Source: RGIG8767 sp964386235 (lineage in GTDB: Bacteria > Bacillota > Clostridia > Lachnospirales > Lachnospiraceae). Taken from it: a DNA stretch of 6,446 nt. Below are positions 1-6,446 of the stretch, piece by piece. The DNA lies in NCBI GenBank assembly GCA_964386235.1, contig CAYLSH010000101.1, positions 1 through 6,446 on the forward strand. Direction: 5' to 3'. Every line of letters starts with the position of its first letter. The first letter of the stretch is position 1. A program made the translations under genes and the position numbers. Below the pieces are notes generated by a model. The model was not told the DNA's origin and searched no databases. It saw nothing but the letters and a program-made list of their open reading frames with translations.

Positions 1-12
1 CGCAACTCATTC

Positions 13-41
13 ATACTATCATGCGCTCAAAACTTTGTCAA
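13..41 (-). promoter_or_regulatory. Probable sigma-A promoter for a gene beyond the left edge
   Basis: Minus-strand TTGACA (36-41, perfect -35) lies 17 bases from TAGTAT (13-18, 4 of 6), which is preceded by TG plus one base as in an extended -10. Upstream of the -35 lies an A-rich tract (about 42-80) with two AATCAAA copies, which resembles an UP element. The predicted start is near position 6, so the gene driven lies outside the window. It is separated from glnN by the terminator at 202-234. Confidence 0.62.
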
Positions 42-95
42 CAACTTTTTTAACTATTTTGATTCTTTGATTTTGGTGTTTCAAAAAATCATGTT

Positions 96-112
96 CACCA
101 CTTTTGGCGGTG
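96..112 (-). other. Small hairpin in the AT-rich gap after glnN
   Basis: The gap 1-253 contains no gene that I can support. Between the glnN terminator and the left-edge promoter it holds a six-pair hairpin with a five-base loop: arms 112-107 and 101-96 of the minus-strand RNA (CACCGC/GUGGUG, one G-U pair). A run of six T follows on the minus strand, eight bases after the stem; that is too far for a classical terminator. It may be a weak backup terminator or chance. An 8-mer GCCAAAAG occurs twice on the minus strand (101-108 and 139-146). Confidence 0.3.
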
Positions 113-201
113 GAGTTTCATAATACCATTGTTGCTTCCTTTTGGCAAGAGGTAATTTTCAATTTTTTCTTGTGTTGTCTTTTCTATTTGGGCATTTCAC
201 C

Positions 202-234
202 AAAAATCCCCTCTCTTTTGTAAGAGAAGGGATT
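202..234 (-). terminator. Intrinsic terminator of glnN
   Basis: Read on the minus strand, the 13-base arms 234-222 and 217-205 pair around a four-base loop (ACAA), with the purine-rich arm AAGAGAGGGGATT leading into TTTTT at 206-202. The single imperfect position is a G-U wobble in the minus-strand RNA but a C-A mismatch in the plus-strand RNA, so the hairpin is built for leftward transcription. It starts 19 bases after the glnN stop codon. Confidence 0.85.
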
Positions 235-253
235 GCGGTTGTTCCTTATTCTA

Positions 254-2395
254 TTATACTTCAAAGATCAGATCGGCATATGTAGGGAAGGGCCAGTATT
301 CTTTTCCGACGATCTTCTCCAGTTCGTCCGCCGGTTTTCTCAGAGCATCCATGGCTTTCACAATCTCTTCACGGTAGAAGAATGCCTGTTCCTTACCGCG
401 GGGCATGTTGGACGCTTTTGCTTCTGCTTCTGCCAGATAACGGCTTGCCTCTTTTGTCTCCTGTAAAAGTGCTGAGGTCTGATTTAAAAGTTCTGCCGTC
501 ACGGAAGCATCCGCTCCTGCACCTTTTACGGCAAGAACCGTATCCGCAAGGTCTTTGGTATAGCGAATCACTGCAGGGATGATCTGTTTATTTGCCATGT
601 CGATCATCGTCAATGCTTCTATATTAATTGTTTTGGCATATATTTCGTATAGAATTTCCGCTCTGGATTCCAATTCTGCCTTGGTAAAGATTCCAAAACG
701 TTCAAACAAACGGATGGATTTGTCCGTAGTCAGTGTTTCCACAGCTTCTACCATGGACGGAATGTTCGGCAGACCACGTCTTGCCGCTTCCTCAACCCAT
801 TCCTGGGAATATCCGTCACCATTGAAAATAATGCGCTGGTGTTTTGTCATATATTCCTTGATCAGATCATGGACCGCAATATCAAAATCTTCTGCTTTTT
901 CCAGTACATCGGCCGCTTCACAAAATGCTTCTGCCACGATGGCGTTGAGGATGGTATTCGGACTGCCGATGGAGTCCTCCGATCCCACCATACGGAATTC
1001 AAATTTATTACCGGTAAAGGCAAAGGGTGAAGTACGGTTTCTGTCAGTAGCGTCCTTTTTGAAATCGGGAAGTGTGGATACACCCGTCTGCAGGACGCCG
1101 CCTTCTTTTAATTTGGAAGCTCGTCCGGTTTCCACCAGCTGTTCTACCACATCTTCCAACTGTTCACCAAGGAACATCGAAATAATGGCCGGAGGTGCTT
1201 CACATGCTCCCAGACGATGATCATTTCCTACATTGGACGCACTCTGACGCAAAAGGTCAGCATGTGTATCCACTGCCTTCATAATGCAGGCAAGTACCAG
1301 TAAAAACTGTACGTTTTCGTTCGGTGTTTCACCGGGTTCCAATAAATTTACACCATTATCCGTGGTAATGGACCAGTTGTTGTGCTTACCGGATCCATTT
1401 ACACCCTTAAACGGTTTTTCATGGAGCAGGCAACGAAGACCGTGGTTTCCTGCCACTCTTTTCATTGTCTCCATTATCAGTTGGTTATGATCCACAGCAA
1501 TGTTGGCAGATTCATAGATCGGTGCCAGTTCATGCTGTGCCGGTGCCGCTTCATTATGCTGTGTCTTCGCAGTCACCCCTAATTTCCAAAGTTCCATATT
1601 TAATTCATGCATAAAGGAACCAACCCGTTCCCGGATAACGCCAAAATAATGATCGTCCATTTCCTGGCCTTTGGGTGCGGGTGCCCCAAATAACGTTCTG
1701 CCGGAGAAGATCAGATCTTCCCTCTGCAGTGCTTTCTCCTGATCGATCAAAAAGTATTCCTGTTCCGCTCCAACGGATGCTGTTACTTTCGTTGCCTCCG
1801 TGTTGCCAAATAAGCGCACGATACGAAGGGCCTGTTTGCTGATAGCTTCCATGGAACGAAGAAGCGGTGTCTTTTTATCCAGCGCCTCTCCTGTATAAGA
1901 ACAGAACGCTGTCGGAATACAGAGGGTAGGTCCCGTTGCCGTTTCTTTGATAAAAGCAGGGGACGTAATATCCCATGCTGTATAGCCTCTGGCTTCAAAG
2001 GTCGCACGCAGTCCGCCGGATGGGAAAGAAGAAGCATCGGGTTCTCCCTTGATCAGTTCTTTTCCCGAAAAATCCATTAACATCCTTCCATTTTTATCCG
2101 GATGCGTGATAAAAGAATCATGTTTTTCGGCTGTGATGCCCGTAAGCGGCTGAAACCAATGGGTATAATGTGTTACTCCCCTGTCCATGGCCCATTCCTT
2201 CATGTCGTTTGCGACAATATTGGCTGTGATCTTGGACAGTTCTCCACCCTGTTCAATCACTTGCATGATTTCCTGATAGACATCCTTGGGAAGTCTTTCC
2301 TTCATTGTGCTGGGTGTATACACATTCATGGCAAAAATATCTTCTACATTTACCATGTTTTCACTTACCGTTTTGTTATTGATTATTGAGCCCAT
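254..2395 (-). CDS. glnN: Glutamine synthetase type III
   Basis: ATP-dependent ligation of ammonia to glutamate to give glutamine; a cytoplasmic entry point of nitrogen assimilation. At 713 residues it has the usual size of the GSIII family (about 700-730), far longer than GlnA. Seen: an N-terminal GSIII-specific region (EDIFAMNVYTPSTMKERLP, 18-36), SGGLRATFEARGYTAWD at 126-142, the active-site strand VGAEQEYFLID at 208-218, NEAAPAQHELAPIYE at 281-295, the ATP-binding signature KPFKGVNGSGKHNNWS at 327-342, and GNKFEFRMVGS at 462-472 with the Glu and Arg of the substrate site. The frame stays open further upstream to 2596, but the extra 67 residues overlap the trhP end and precede the likely transcript start. 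The ATG at 2395 has GGGGGAA five bases upstream and lies about 40 bases after the predicted transcription start. It has its own promoter and an intrinsic terminator. No broken motif was seen. Confidence 0.96.
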   Translation of the reverse strand: MGSIINNKTVSENMVNVEDIFAMNVYTPSTMKERLPKDVYQEIMQVIEQGGELSKITANIVANDMKEWAMDRGVTHYTHWFQPLTGITAEKHDSFITHPDKNGRMLMDFSGKELIKGEPDASSFPSGGLRATFEARGYTAWDITSPAFIKETATGPTLCIPTAFCSYTGEALDKKTPLLRSMEAISKQALRIVRLFGNTEATKVTASVGAEQEYFLIDQEKALQREDLIFSGRTLFGAPAPKGQEMDDHYFGVIRERVGSFMHELNMELWKLGVTAKTQHNEAAPAQHELAPIYESANIAVDHNQLIMETMKRVAGNHGLRCLLHEKPFKGVNGSGKHNNWSITTDNGVNLLEPGETPNENVQFLLVLACIMKAVDTHADLLRQSASNVGNDHRLGACEAPPAIISMFLGEQLEDVVEQLVETGRASKLKEGGVLQTGVSTLPDFKKDATDRNRTSPFAFTGNKFEFRMVGSEDSIGSPNTILNAIVAEAFCEAADVLEKAEDFDIAVHDLIKEYMTKHQRIIFNGDGYSQEWVEEAARRGLPNIPSMVEAVETLTTDKSIRLFERFGIFTKAELESRAEILYEIYAKTINIEALTMIDMANKQIIPAVIRYTKDLADTVLAVKGAGADASVTAELLNQTSALLQETKEASRYLAEAEAKASNMPRGKEQAFFYREEIVKAMDALRKPADELEKIVGKEYWPFPTYADLIFEV

Positions 2396-2400
2396 GCTGG

Positions 2401-2407
2401 TTCCCCC
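2401..2407 (-). promoter_or_regulatory. Ribosome binding site that decides the glnN start
   Basis: GGGGGAA on the minus strand, five bases before the ATG at 2395. The alternative in-frame ATG at 2425 has no comparable purine-rich site and would leave only about ten bases of leader from the predicted transcription start. The ATG at 2356 has no clear SD. Confidence 0.7.
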
Positions 2408-2409
2408 AT

Positions 2410-2426
2410 GATGATTCTTATTCATC
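2410..2426 (-). repeat. Imperfect inverted repeat in the glnN leader
   Basis: On the minus strand GATGAATAAGAATCATC: five-base arms GATGA/TCATC around seven bases, with one further T-A pair inside after a mismatch. It lies between the predicted transcription start and the SD, three to four bases from the SD. It could be a weak operator or a small RNA hairpin; it may also be chance. No GlnR-type site (TGTNA-N7-TNACA) was recognised here. Confidence 0.3.
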
Positions 2427-2441
2427 TTTATTCGACAACCT

Positions 2442-2470
2442 ATTATAAAACGATTTTTTTCATTTTTAAA
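2442..2470 (-). promoter_or_regulatory. Probable sigma-A promoter of glnN
   Basis: Minus-strand -10 box TATAAT (2442-2447, perfect) lies 17 bases from TTTAAA (2465-2470), a 4-of-6 match to TTGACA. The -35 box overlaps the trhP stop codon. The predicted transcription start is near 2435, giving a leader of about 40 bases. The AT-rich context makes chance matches easier, but the perfect -10, ideal spacing and position directly before glnN support it. Confidence 0.65.
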
Positions 2471-3701
2471 GTGTTTTTTTATTCTCCACGCGAAGCAGAT
2501 CATACTGCTCGGGTGTTTCTGACAAATCCAGGTATAAAATCTGCTGTGGATGAGGAGCACTTTCCACTTCCGTACCTTCTTCATCAAAAAGTGCATTTAC
2601 CACAACCGGAATGTTTCTTCCGTCCGGCTTCATGATCTCGATCGTATCCCCTTTGCAGAATTTGTTGCGCTGTTCAATGCAGGCGTACCCTCTCTCATCG
2701 ATCCTTCCAACAATTCCCAGATAAATATATTCGTTTACATAAGTGTTACTGTCGTAAATCTGTGTTTCCTCATTTGGTTTGCCAAAATAAAATCCCGTCG
2801 TAAACTGACGGTATGTGCACTTGGAAATCTCAGAACGGTACCAATCCATATTGGCACGGTATGTTTCTTCTGACTTAGCAAAATCATCCAGTGCTTTTCG
2901 GTAAGTACGCGCTACGGTTGCCACATATAACGCCGTTTTCATCCTGCCCTCTATTTTTAAACTGTCGATTCCGGCATCTATAATCTCCGGAATATGTTCG
3001 ATCATGCACAGATCCTTTGAGTTAAAAATATAGGTTCCCCTTTCGTTTTCATAAACGGGCAGATACTCTCCGGGTCTTTGTTCTTCCACTACCGCATATT
3101 TCCAGCGGCAGGGATGCGTGCATGCTCCATGATTGGCGTCCCTTCCCGTAAAGTAATTACTGAGCAGGCATCTTCCGGAATAGGAGATGCACATGGCTCC
3201 ATGAATAAAACTTTCTATTTCCAGATCCTCCGGAATATTTTCACGTATTTCCTTGATTTCTCTTAAGGAAAGTTCCCGCGCAGAAACAACTCGTTTTGCA
3301 CCCATCTTATGCCAGAACTGATAGGTCATATAGTTCGTATTATTTGCCTGTGTGGAAATATGAATCTCAATATCGGGGCATTCTTCTTTTGCAAGGGTAA
3401 ACATACCGGGGTCTGCAATGATCAATGCATCCGGCGAAATCTCTTTTAACTCCCGAAAATAGGCACGCGCCCCCTCCAGATCATAATTATGAGCCAGAAT
3501 ATTTGCCGTCACATACACTTTTACCCCGTGTTCATGTGCAAAAGCTATTCCTTCTTCCATATCCTGTCGGGAAAAGTTTTTTGCCTTGGCCCGAAGACCA
3601 AATGCTTCTCCACCGATATAAACGGCATCCGCACCATAAATTACTGCCGTGCGCAGTACTTCCAGATTATTTGCCGGAACAAGCAATTCTGTTTTTCTCA
3701 T
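2466..3701 (-). CDS. trhP: U32-family tRNA 5-hydroxyuridine synthesis protein TrhP
   Basis: A 411-residue U32 'peptidase' family protein, often mislabelled as a collagenase-like protease. Seen: a TIM-barrel-like N-terminal part beginning ELLVPANNLEVLRTAV with GADAVYIGGEAFGLRA (residues 23-38), the U32 signature ESFIHGAMCISYSGRC at 163-178, then C194 and C198 (GACTHPCRWKY), C232, and DSLKIEGRMK at 246-255. A small C-terminal beta domain follows (about 325-405). C171, C178, C194 and a fourth cysteine (C198 or C232) are candidate iron-sulfur ligands. In Escherichia coli and Bacillus subtilis, TrhP proteins make 5-hydroxyuridine at tRNA position 34 using prephenate; the length here matches the long form (YegQ/YrrO) rather than the shorter YrrN. 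It lies 14 bases after trmR, whose product would use its modified tRNA. The start has a good SD (GTGAGGA). The RlhA-type 23S rRNA role is an alternative but fits the context less well. Confidence 0.87.
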   Translation of the reverse strand: MRKTELLVPANNLEVLRTAVIYGADAVYIGGEAFGLRAKAKNFSRQDMEEGIAFAHEHGVKVYVTANILAHNYDLEGARAYFRELKEISPDALIIADPGMFTLAKEECPDIEIHISTQANNTNYMTYQFWHKMGAKRVVSARELSLREIKEIRENIPEDLEIESFIHGAMCISYSGRCLLSNYFTGRDANHGACTHPCRWKYAVVEEQRPGEYLPVYENERGTYIFNSKDLCMIEHIPEIIDAGIDSLKIEGRMKTALYVATVARTYRKALDDFAKSEETYRANMDWYRSEISKCTYRQFTTGFYFGKPNEETQIYDSNTYVNEYIYLGIVGRIDERGYACIEQRNKFCKGDTIEIMKPDGRNIPVVVNALFDEEGTEVESAPHPQQILYLDLSETPEQYDLLRVENKKTL

Positions 3702-3705
3702 AAAG

Positions 3706-3713
3706 TCCTCACT
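3706..3713 (-). promoter_or_regulatory. Ribosome binding site of trhP
   Basis: AGTGAGGA on the minus strand, ending four bases before the trhP ATG at 3701 and placed entirely in the 14-base gap after the trmR stop codon. It supports the chosen start and co-transcription with trmR. Confidence 0.7.
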
Positions 3714-3715
3714 TT

Positions 3716-4363
3716 TTAATCCGCATTCTTCACACTGACCGCCACACCGTCCCCCAAAGGCAGGATCGCCGTTGTCAGTTCGTCCATGTGTTTCAGCGTG
3801 TATAAATATTCTCTCATTCTGCTATGGATGGTCCGATTCCTTCTGGTCACGGCAAATCGGGATTCCAGTACGTCCCCATCCTGCAATACATTATCTGAGA
3901 CAAGCAGTCCGTCCGGGGCTAAGAGTTTTAATATATCCGGTAAAAAATGAATATATTGCCCCTTTGCCGCATCCATAAAAATAAAATCGTAGCGCTGTGT
4001 TAACGTGGGCAGGATCTCAAGTGCATCCCCCTCTAACAAGGTAATCTGCTTCTCTTTTCCTGCTTTTTTAAAATTCTCTTTCGCAAGCGGGATTCTTTTT
4101 TCATATTTCTCAATGGTTGTGATCTGACAATCTTTTGGCGCATACTCACTCATCAAAAGTGCCGAAAATCCAATTGCCGTACCAACTTCCAATATTCTGT
4201 GTGGCTTTTTTGCCTTCATCAGTAAACGAAGGAAACTCTGCATTTCCGTTCGCACAATGGGAACATCCGTTGCTCTTGCATATTCTTCCAATTCATTCAG
4301 GTACGCAGGATTCCCCGCGTCAAGCGAATTAATGAAGGATACCATTCTTTCATCTACTATCAT
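3716..4363 (-). CDS. trmR: tRNA 5-hydroxyuridine O-methyltransferase TrmR (SAM-dependent)
   Basis: A 215-residue class I SAM methyltransferase of the COMT-like (methyltransferase 3) family. Seen: the SAM-binding motif I ILEVGTAIG at 57-65, an acidic ribose-binding residue E85 after the second strand (TTIEKYEKR), EGDALEILP at 111-119, and DAAKGQY at 131-137 with SDNVLQDG at 156-163. D131, D157 and N158 are the likely metal-binding set. The C-terminus LPLGDGVAVS is typical of the family. Bacillus subtilis TrmR (YrrM) methylates 5-hydroxyuridine at tRNA position 34 to 5-methoxyuridine, and it also sits between mltG and trhP; that context makes TrmR a better call than a generic catechol O-methyltransferase. 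The start is fixed by GGAGA seven bases upstream and the ATGA overlap with the preceding gene, which suggests translational coupling. Substrate is inferred from synteny and motifs. Confidence 0.88.
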   Translation of the reverse strand: MIVDERMVSFINSLDAGNPAYLNELEEYARATDVPIVRTEMQSFLRLLMKAKKPHRILEVGTAIGFSALLMSEYAPKDCQITTIEKYEKRIPLAKENFKKAGKEKQITLLEGDALEILPTLTQRYDFIFMDAAKGQYIHFLPDILKLLAPDGLLVSDNVLQDGDVLESRFAVTRRNRTIHSRMREYLYTLKHMDELTTAILPLGDGVAVSVKNAD

Positions 4364-4812
4364 TGATCGTTCTCCGAACCTACCACTACTTCTCCACTGT
4401 TTGCTTCCGTCATCTCATCCAGAGATTTATTGCCGGATTCTTCTGTTTCTTTTTCCGTGGACATAACCGCCAGCATCTCTTCCGCTGTCATGGAGGTATT
4501 CAGTTCAAAATCCCCCGCCATTTCCTCATCATGGTAGTCGGAAAATCTTTCCTGTAAAACAAACAGATCTGCATCCCGGATCAAGCCTTTCATCTCCAGG
4601 ATCTCTCCTATCTTTTTGGCATCCGCGCCTTCCGGAATCGTGACCGTAACAGTACGTCCTTCTCCGGAAGTGATCGGTTTTTCACCAAAAAGACGATATC
4701 CGTAATCATATGCCAATACCGCATATTTGTATACAAACATAATGATCAGCACTGTGGCAATGATCTTAAATGCCATACCAAATACAGAACCTACAATCTC
4801 TTTACTGTTCAT
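4360..4812 (-). CDS. Short MltG/YceG-like membrane protein lacking the catalytic domain
   Basis: A 150-residue protein. Seen: a short cytoplasmic N-terminus, one hydrophobic membrane segment at about 14-35, then a globular stretch at about 54-117 (beginning VTVTIPEGADAKKIGEIL) resembling the LysM-like N-terminal subdomain of the endolytic murein transglycosylase MltG. This is followed by an acidic, Ser/Thr/Glu-rich tail (about 118-150) with no recognisable fold. Full MltG is roughly 330-380 residues and carries its catalytic glutamate in a C-terminal YceG domain, which is absent here. No frameshift remnant exists, because the next gene starts at the stop codon (ATGA overlap). The position directly before trmR matches that of MltG (yrrL) in Bacillus subtilis, which supports descent from mltG. 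Inference: a non-catalytic envelope protein, perhaps regulatory or structural. The upstream SD is modest (AAAGAGA). The homology rests on a short region, so function stays open. Confidence 0.8.
   Translation of the reverse strand: MNSKEIVGSVFGMAFKIIATVLIIMFVYKYAVLAYDYGYRLFGEKPITSGEGRTVTVTIPEGADAKKIGEILEMKGLIRDADLFVLQERFSDYHDEEMAGDFELNTSMTAEEMLAVMSTEKETEESGNKSLDEMTEANSGEVVVGSENDQ
4371..4375 (-). promoter_or_regulatory. Ribosome binding site of trmR inside the preceding gene
   Basis: GGAGA on the minus strand, seven bases before the trmR ATG at 4363. It lies within the last codons of the MltG-like gene, whose TGA overlaps the trmR ATG as ATGA. This arrangement favours reinitiation by ribosomes finishing the upstream gene. 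Confidence 0.7.
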
Positions 4813-4830
4813 AAAATCTCTTTGCCTTTC

Positions 4831-6446
4831 TTAAACTTCCAAAATAATGGGCAGAATCATCGGACGTCTCTTTGTTTTCTTCCATACATAATCACTTAAG
4901 GAATCCTTGATCGAATTCTTGATCTTGCCCCAATCCGTGATGCCACGATCCAGACAATTCTCAATCACTTCCGTCATTCGCTCCCTTGCTTCATCCATCA
5001 GTTCATCGGATTCTTTTACATAAACGAATCCTCGGGACACGATATCCGGTCCGGATACCAGATAGCCGGATGCCTGATCCAGTGCAAGCACTACGATCAT
5101 AATACCGTCTTCGGCAAGATGCTGTCTGTCACGCAGGACAATGTTACCTACATCCCCCACACCAAGACCATCTACTAAAATATCGCCAACCGGTACTTTA
5201 CCGGTTACTTTTGCCTTCTTATCACTCAGTTCCAGTACATCACCGGATTCTAAGATGAAAACATCCTCTTTGTCGATGCCCAGATCCATGGCGAGTTTTG
5301 CCTGCGCTTTTAAATGTTTGTATTCGCCGTGAACCGGTATTGCGTAACGTGGTTTTACTAAGGTATAGATCAACTTGATCTCTTCCTGGCAGGCATGTCC
5401 GGACACATGCGCGTCCTGGAAAATTACCTCTGCGCCCTTGCGAAGCAACTCATTGATAATCTTTGTAACAGCTTTTTCATTACCCGGAATCGGACTGGAT
5501 GAAAAAATAATGGTGTCCCCGGGGTTAATGGAAATCTTGCGGTGCGTATTCTGTGCCATACGGCTCAGCGCTGCCATACTCTCTCCCTGGCTTCCCGTTG
5601 TGATGATAACCGTTTTTTCATCCGGATAATTTTTTAATTCATCAATACCGATCAGCGTATTCTCCGGAATGTTCAGACACTCCAGATTCGTTGCCGTTTC
5701 GATGATGTTAACCATACTTCTTCCTTCCACGACAACTTTTCTGCCATATTTATAAGCAGAGTTAATGATCTGCTGCACTCTGTCCACATTGGATGCGAAT
5801 GTGGCGATGATGATACGGGTGCTTTTGTGATCTGCAAAAATCGTATCAAATGTCTTGCTTAATGTTCTCTCCGACGGTGTGAATCCCGGTCGTTCCGCAT
5901 TGGTACTGTCGCACATCAATGCCAGTACGCCTTTTTTACCAAGTTCCGCAAAACGTTGCAAATCAATAGAATCCCCGTAAACCGGTGTATAATCCACCTT
6001 GAAATCTCCGGTGTGTACCACGATTCCTGCCGGTGAATAGATTGCAAGTGCTGCTGCGTCCACAATACTATGATTCGTTTTGATAAATTCAATCCGGAAA
6101 CTGCCCAGATTGATGGACTGTCCGAATTTGACCACTTTCCGTTTTACATGATTCGTCAGATTGTGTTCTTTTAATTTGTTCTCTATGATTCCCATGGTCA
6201 GTCTGGTGGCATAGATTGGCACATTCATCTGTTTTAATACATAGGGAAGCGCACCAATATGATCTTCATGTCCATGCGTAATCACAAATCCTTTTACTTT
6301 TTCCACGTTATCCAGTAAATACGTTATATCCGGGATAACAAGATCAATCCCCAGCATATCGTCTGCCGGGAAACTCAGACCACAATCCACGACAACAATA
6401 CTGTCTTCATACTCAAAGGCAGTAATATTCATTCCGATCTGTTCCA
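4831..6446 (-). CDS. rnj: Ribonuclease J (5' end cut off by the window edge)
   Basis: Metallo-beta-lactamase/beta-CASP ribonuclease with 5'-3' exonuclease and endonuclease activity in the family; it acts in the cytoplasm in mRNA decay and rRNA/5'-end processing. The reading frame is open to the right edge: four full codons (EQIG) precede the first internal Met at 6432 and match the conserved RNase J N-terminus, so that Met is not the start and probably some 15-20 residues are missing. Counting from that Met, the zinc-binding motif HGHEDH is at 53-58, with further likely metal ligands H121, D143 (in HTGDF) and H368 (in PVHGEYKHL). The beta-CASP region is around 200-350 (TFASNVDR, TTGSQGES, HVSGHACQEE). 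The C-terminal domain is complete and ends RPMILPIILEV. It is the first gene of a tight minus-strand cluster, 18 bases from the next gene. Family assignment is firm; J1 versus J2 type cannot be decided. Confidence 0.96.
   Translation of the reverse strand, partial: EQIGMNITAFEYEDSIVVVDCGLSFPADDMLGIDLVIPDITYLLDNVEKVKGFVITHGHEDHIGALPYVLKQMNVPIYATRLTMGIIENKLKEHNLTNHVKRKVVKFGQSINLGSFRIEFIKTNHSIVDAAALAIYSPAGIVVHTGDFKVDYTPVYGDSIDLQRFAELGKKGVLALMCDSTNAERPGFTPSERTLSKTFDTIFADHKSTRIIIATFASNVDRVQQIINSAYKYGRKVVVEGRSMVNIIETATNLECLNIPENTLIGIDELKNYPDEKTVIITTGSQGESMAALSRMAQNTHRKISINPGDTIIFSSSPIPGNEKAVTKIINELLRKGAEVIFQDAHVSGHACQEEIKLIYTLVKPRYAIPVHGEYKHLKAQAKLAMDLGIDKEDVFILESGDVLELSDKKAKVTGKVPVGDILVDGLGVGDVGNIVLRDRQHLAEDGIMIVVLALDQASGYLVSGPDIVSRGFVYVKESDELMDEARERMTEVIENCLDRGITDWGKIKNSIKDSLSDYVWKKTKRRPMILPIILEV

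Noticed and set aside
1..25. CGCA...TGCG inverted ends around the left-edge -10 box as an operator
   Set aside because: Four-base arms with a 17-base spacer and no inner symmetry are expected by chance.
95..129. Two tiny minus-strand open frames (MVL and MKLHRQKW) overlapping as ATGA behind an AAGGA site, as a possible leader peptide
   Set aside because: They are only three and eight codons long, lie after the glnN terminator with no clear promoter before them, and sit upstream of the left-edge promoter rather than on its transcript.
579..1220. A 213-codon open frame on the plus strand
   Set aside because: It lies wholly antisense to the glnN coding region, whose product matches glutamine synthetase III throughout. 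The translated protein is Ser-rich with no recognisable domain, as expected of a shadow frame.
2396..2596. A 67-codon N-terminal extension of the glnN frame
   Set aside because: It overlaps the end of trhP in another frame, lies mostly upstream of the predicted glnN promoter, and does not resemble a GSIII N-terminus. The ATG at 2395 has the SD.
2466..3701. Reading the U32 protein as a secreted collagenase-type protease
   Set aside because: There is no signal peptide, and the cysteine pattern plus the neighbouring trmR fit the tRNA hydroxylation role established for TrhP.
4360..4480. Frameshift or pseudogene explanation for the short MltG-like protein
   Set aside because: No YceG catalytic sequence is found in any frame downstream; the region after the stop is fully occupied by trmR with an intact overlap and SD.

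Overview
The window reads as ordinary chromosomal DNA of a Gram-positive Clostridia-type bacterium, most likely Lachnospiraceae or a close relative. This is inferred from gene content: a bacterial RNase J, a type III glutamine synthetase, and the order MltG-like / TrmR / TrhP, which is also the gene order in Bacillus subtilis (yrrL-yrrM-yrrN/O). Base composition looks moderate. No tRNA, rRNA, mobile element, CRISPR array or phage gene is visible.

All five genes lie on the minus strand and are transcribed from right to left. The right edge (6446 to 4831) holds RNase J, lacking only its first few residues. It is followed after 18 bases by a 150-residue membrane protein resembling only the N-terminal part of the endolytic transglycosylase MltG (4812-4360). 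This overlaps by four bases (ATGA) the O-methyltransferase TrmR (4363-3716). After 14 bases comes the U32-family protein TrhP (3701-2466). The tight spacing suggests one operon for RNA turnover, a cell-wall-related membrane protein and tRNA wobble-uridine modification. TrhP is predicted to make 5-hydroxyuridine at tRNA position 34, which TrmR then methylates to 5-methoxyuridine.

After a 70-base gap comes a complete type III glutamine synthetase, glnN (2395-254). It appears to have its own promoter, with a perfect TATAAT, whose -35 box overlaps the trhP stop codon. No terminator is seen between trhP and glnN, so readthrough from the operon is possible. glnN ends in a good intrinsic terminator (about 202-234). 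The left 200 bases are AT-rich and non-coding. They contain a small hairpin and, at the very edge, a strong-looking promoter firing leftwards into a gene outside the window.

I found no convincing undescribed system. The points most worth a second look are the MltG-like protein that lacks the catalytic domain, the compact trmR-trhP cassette with one long TrhP, and the glnN leader with a promoter and an inverted repeat.
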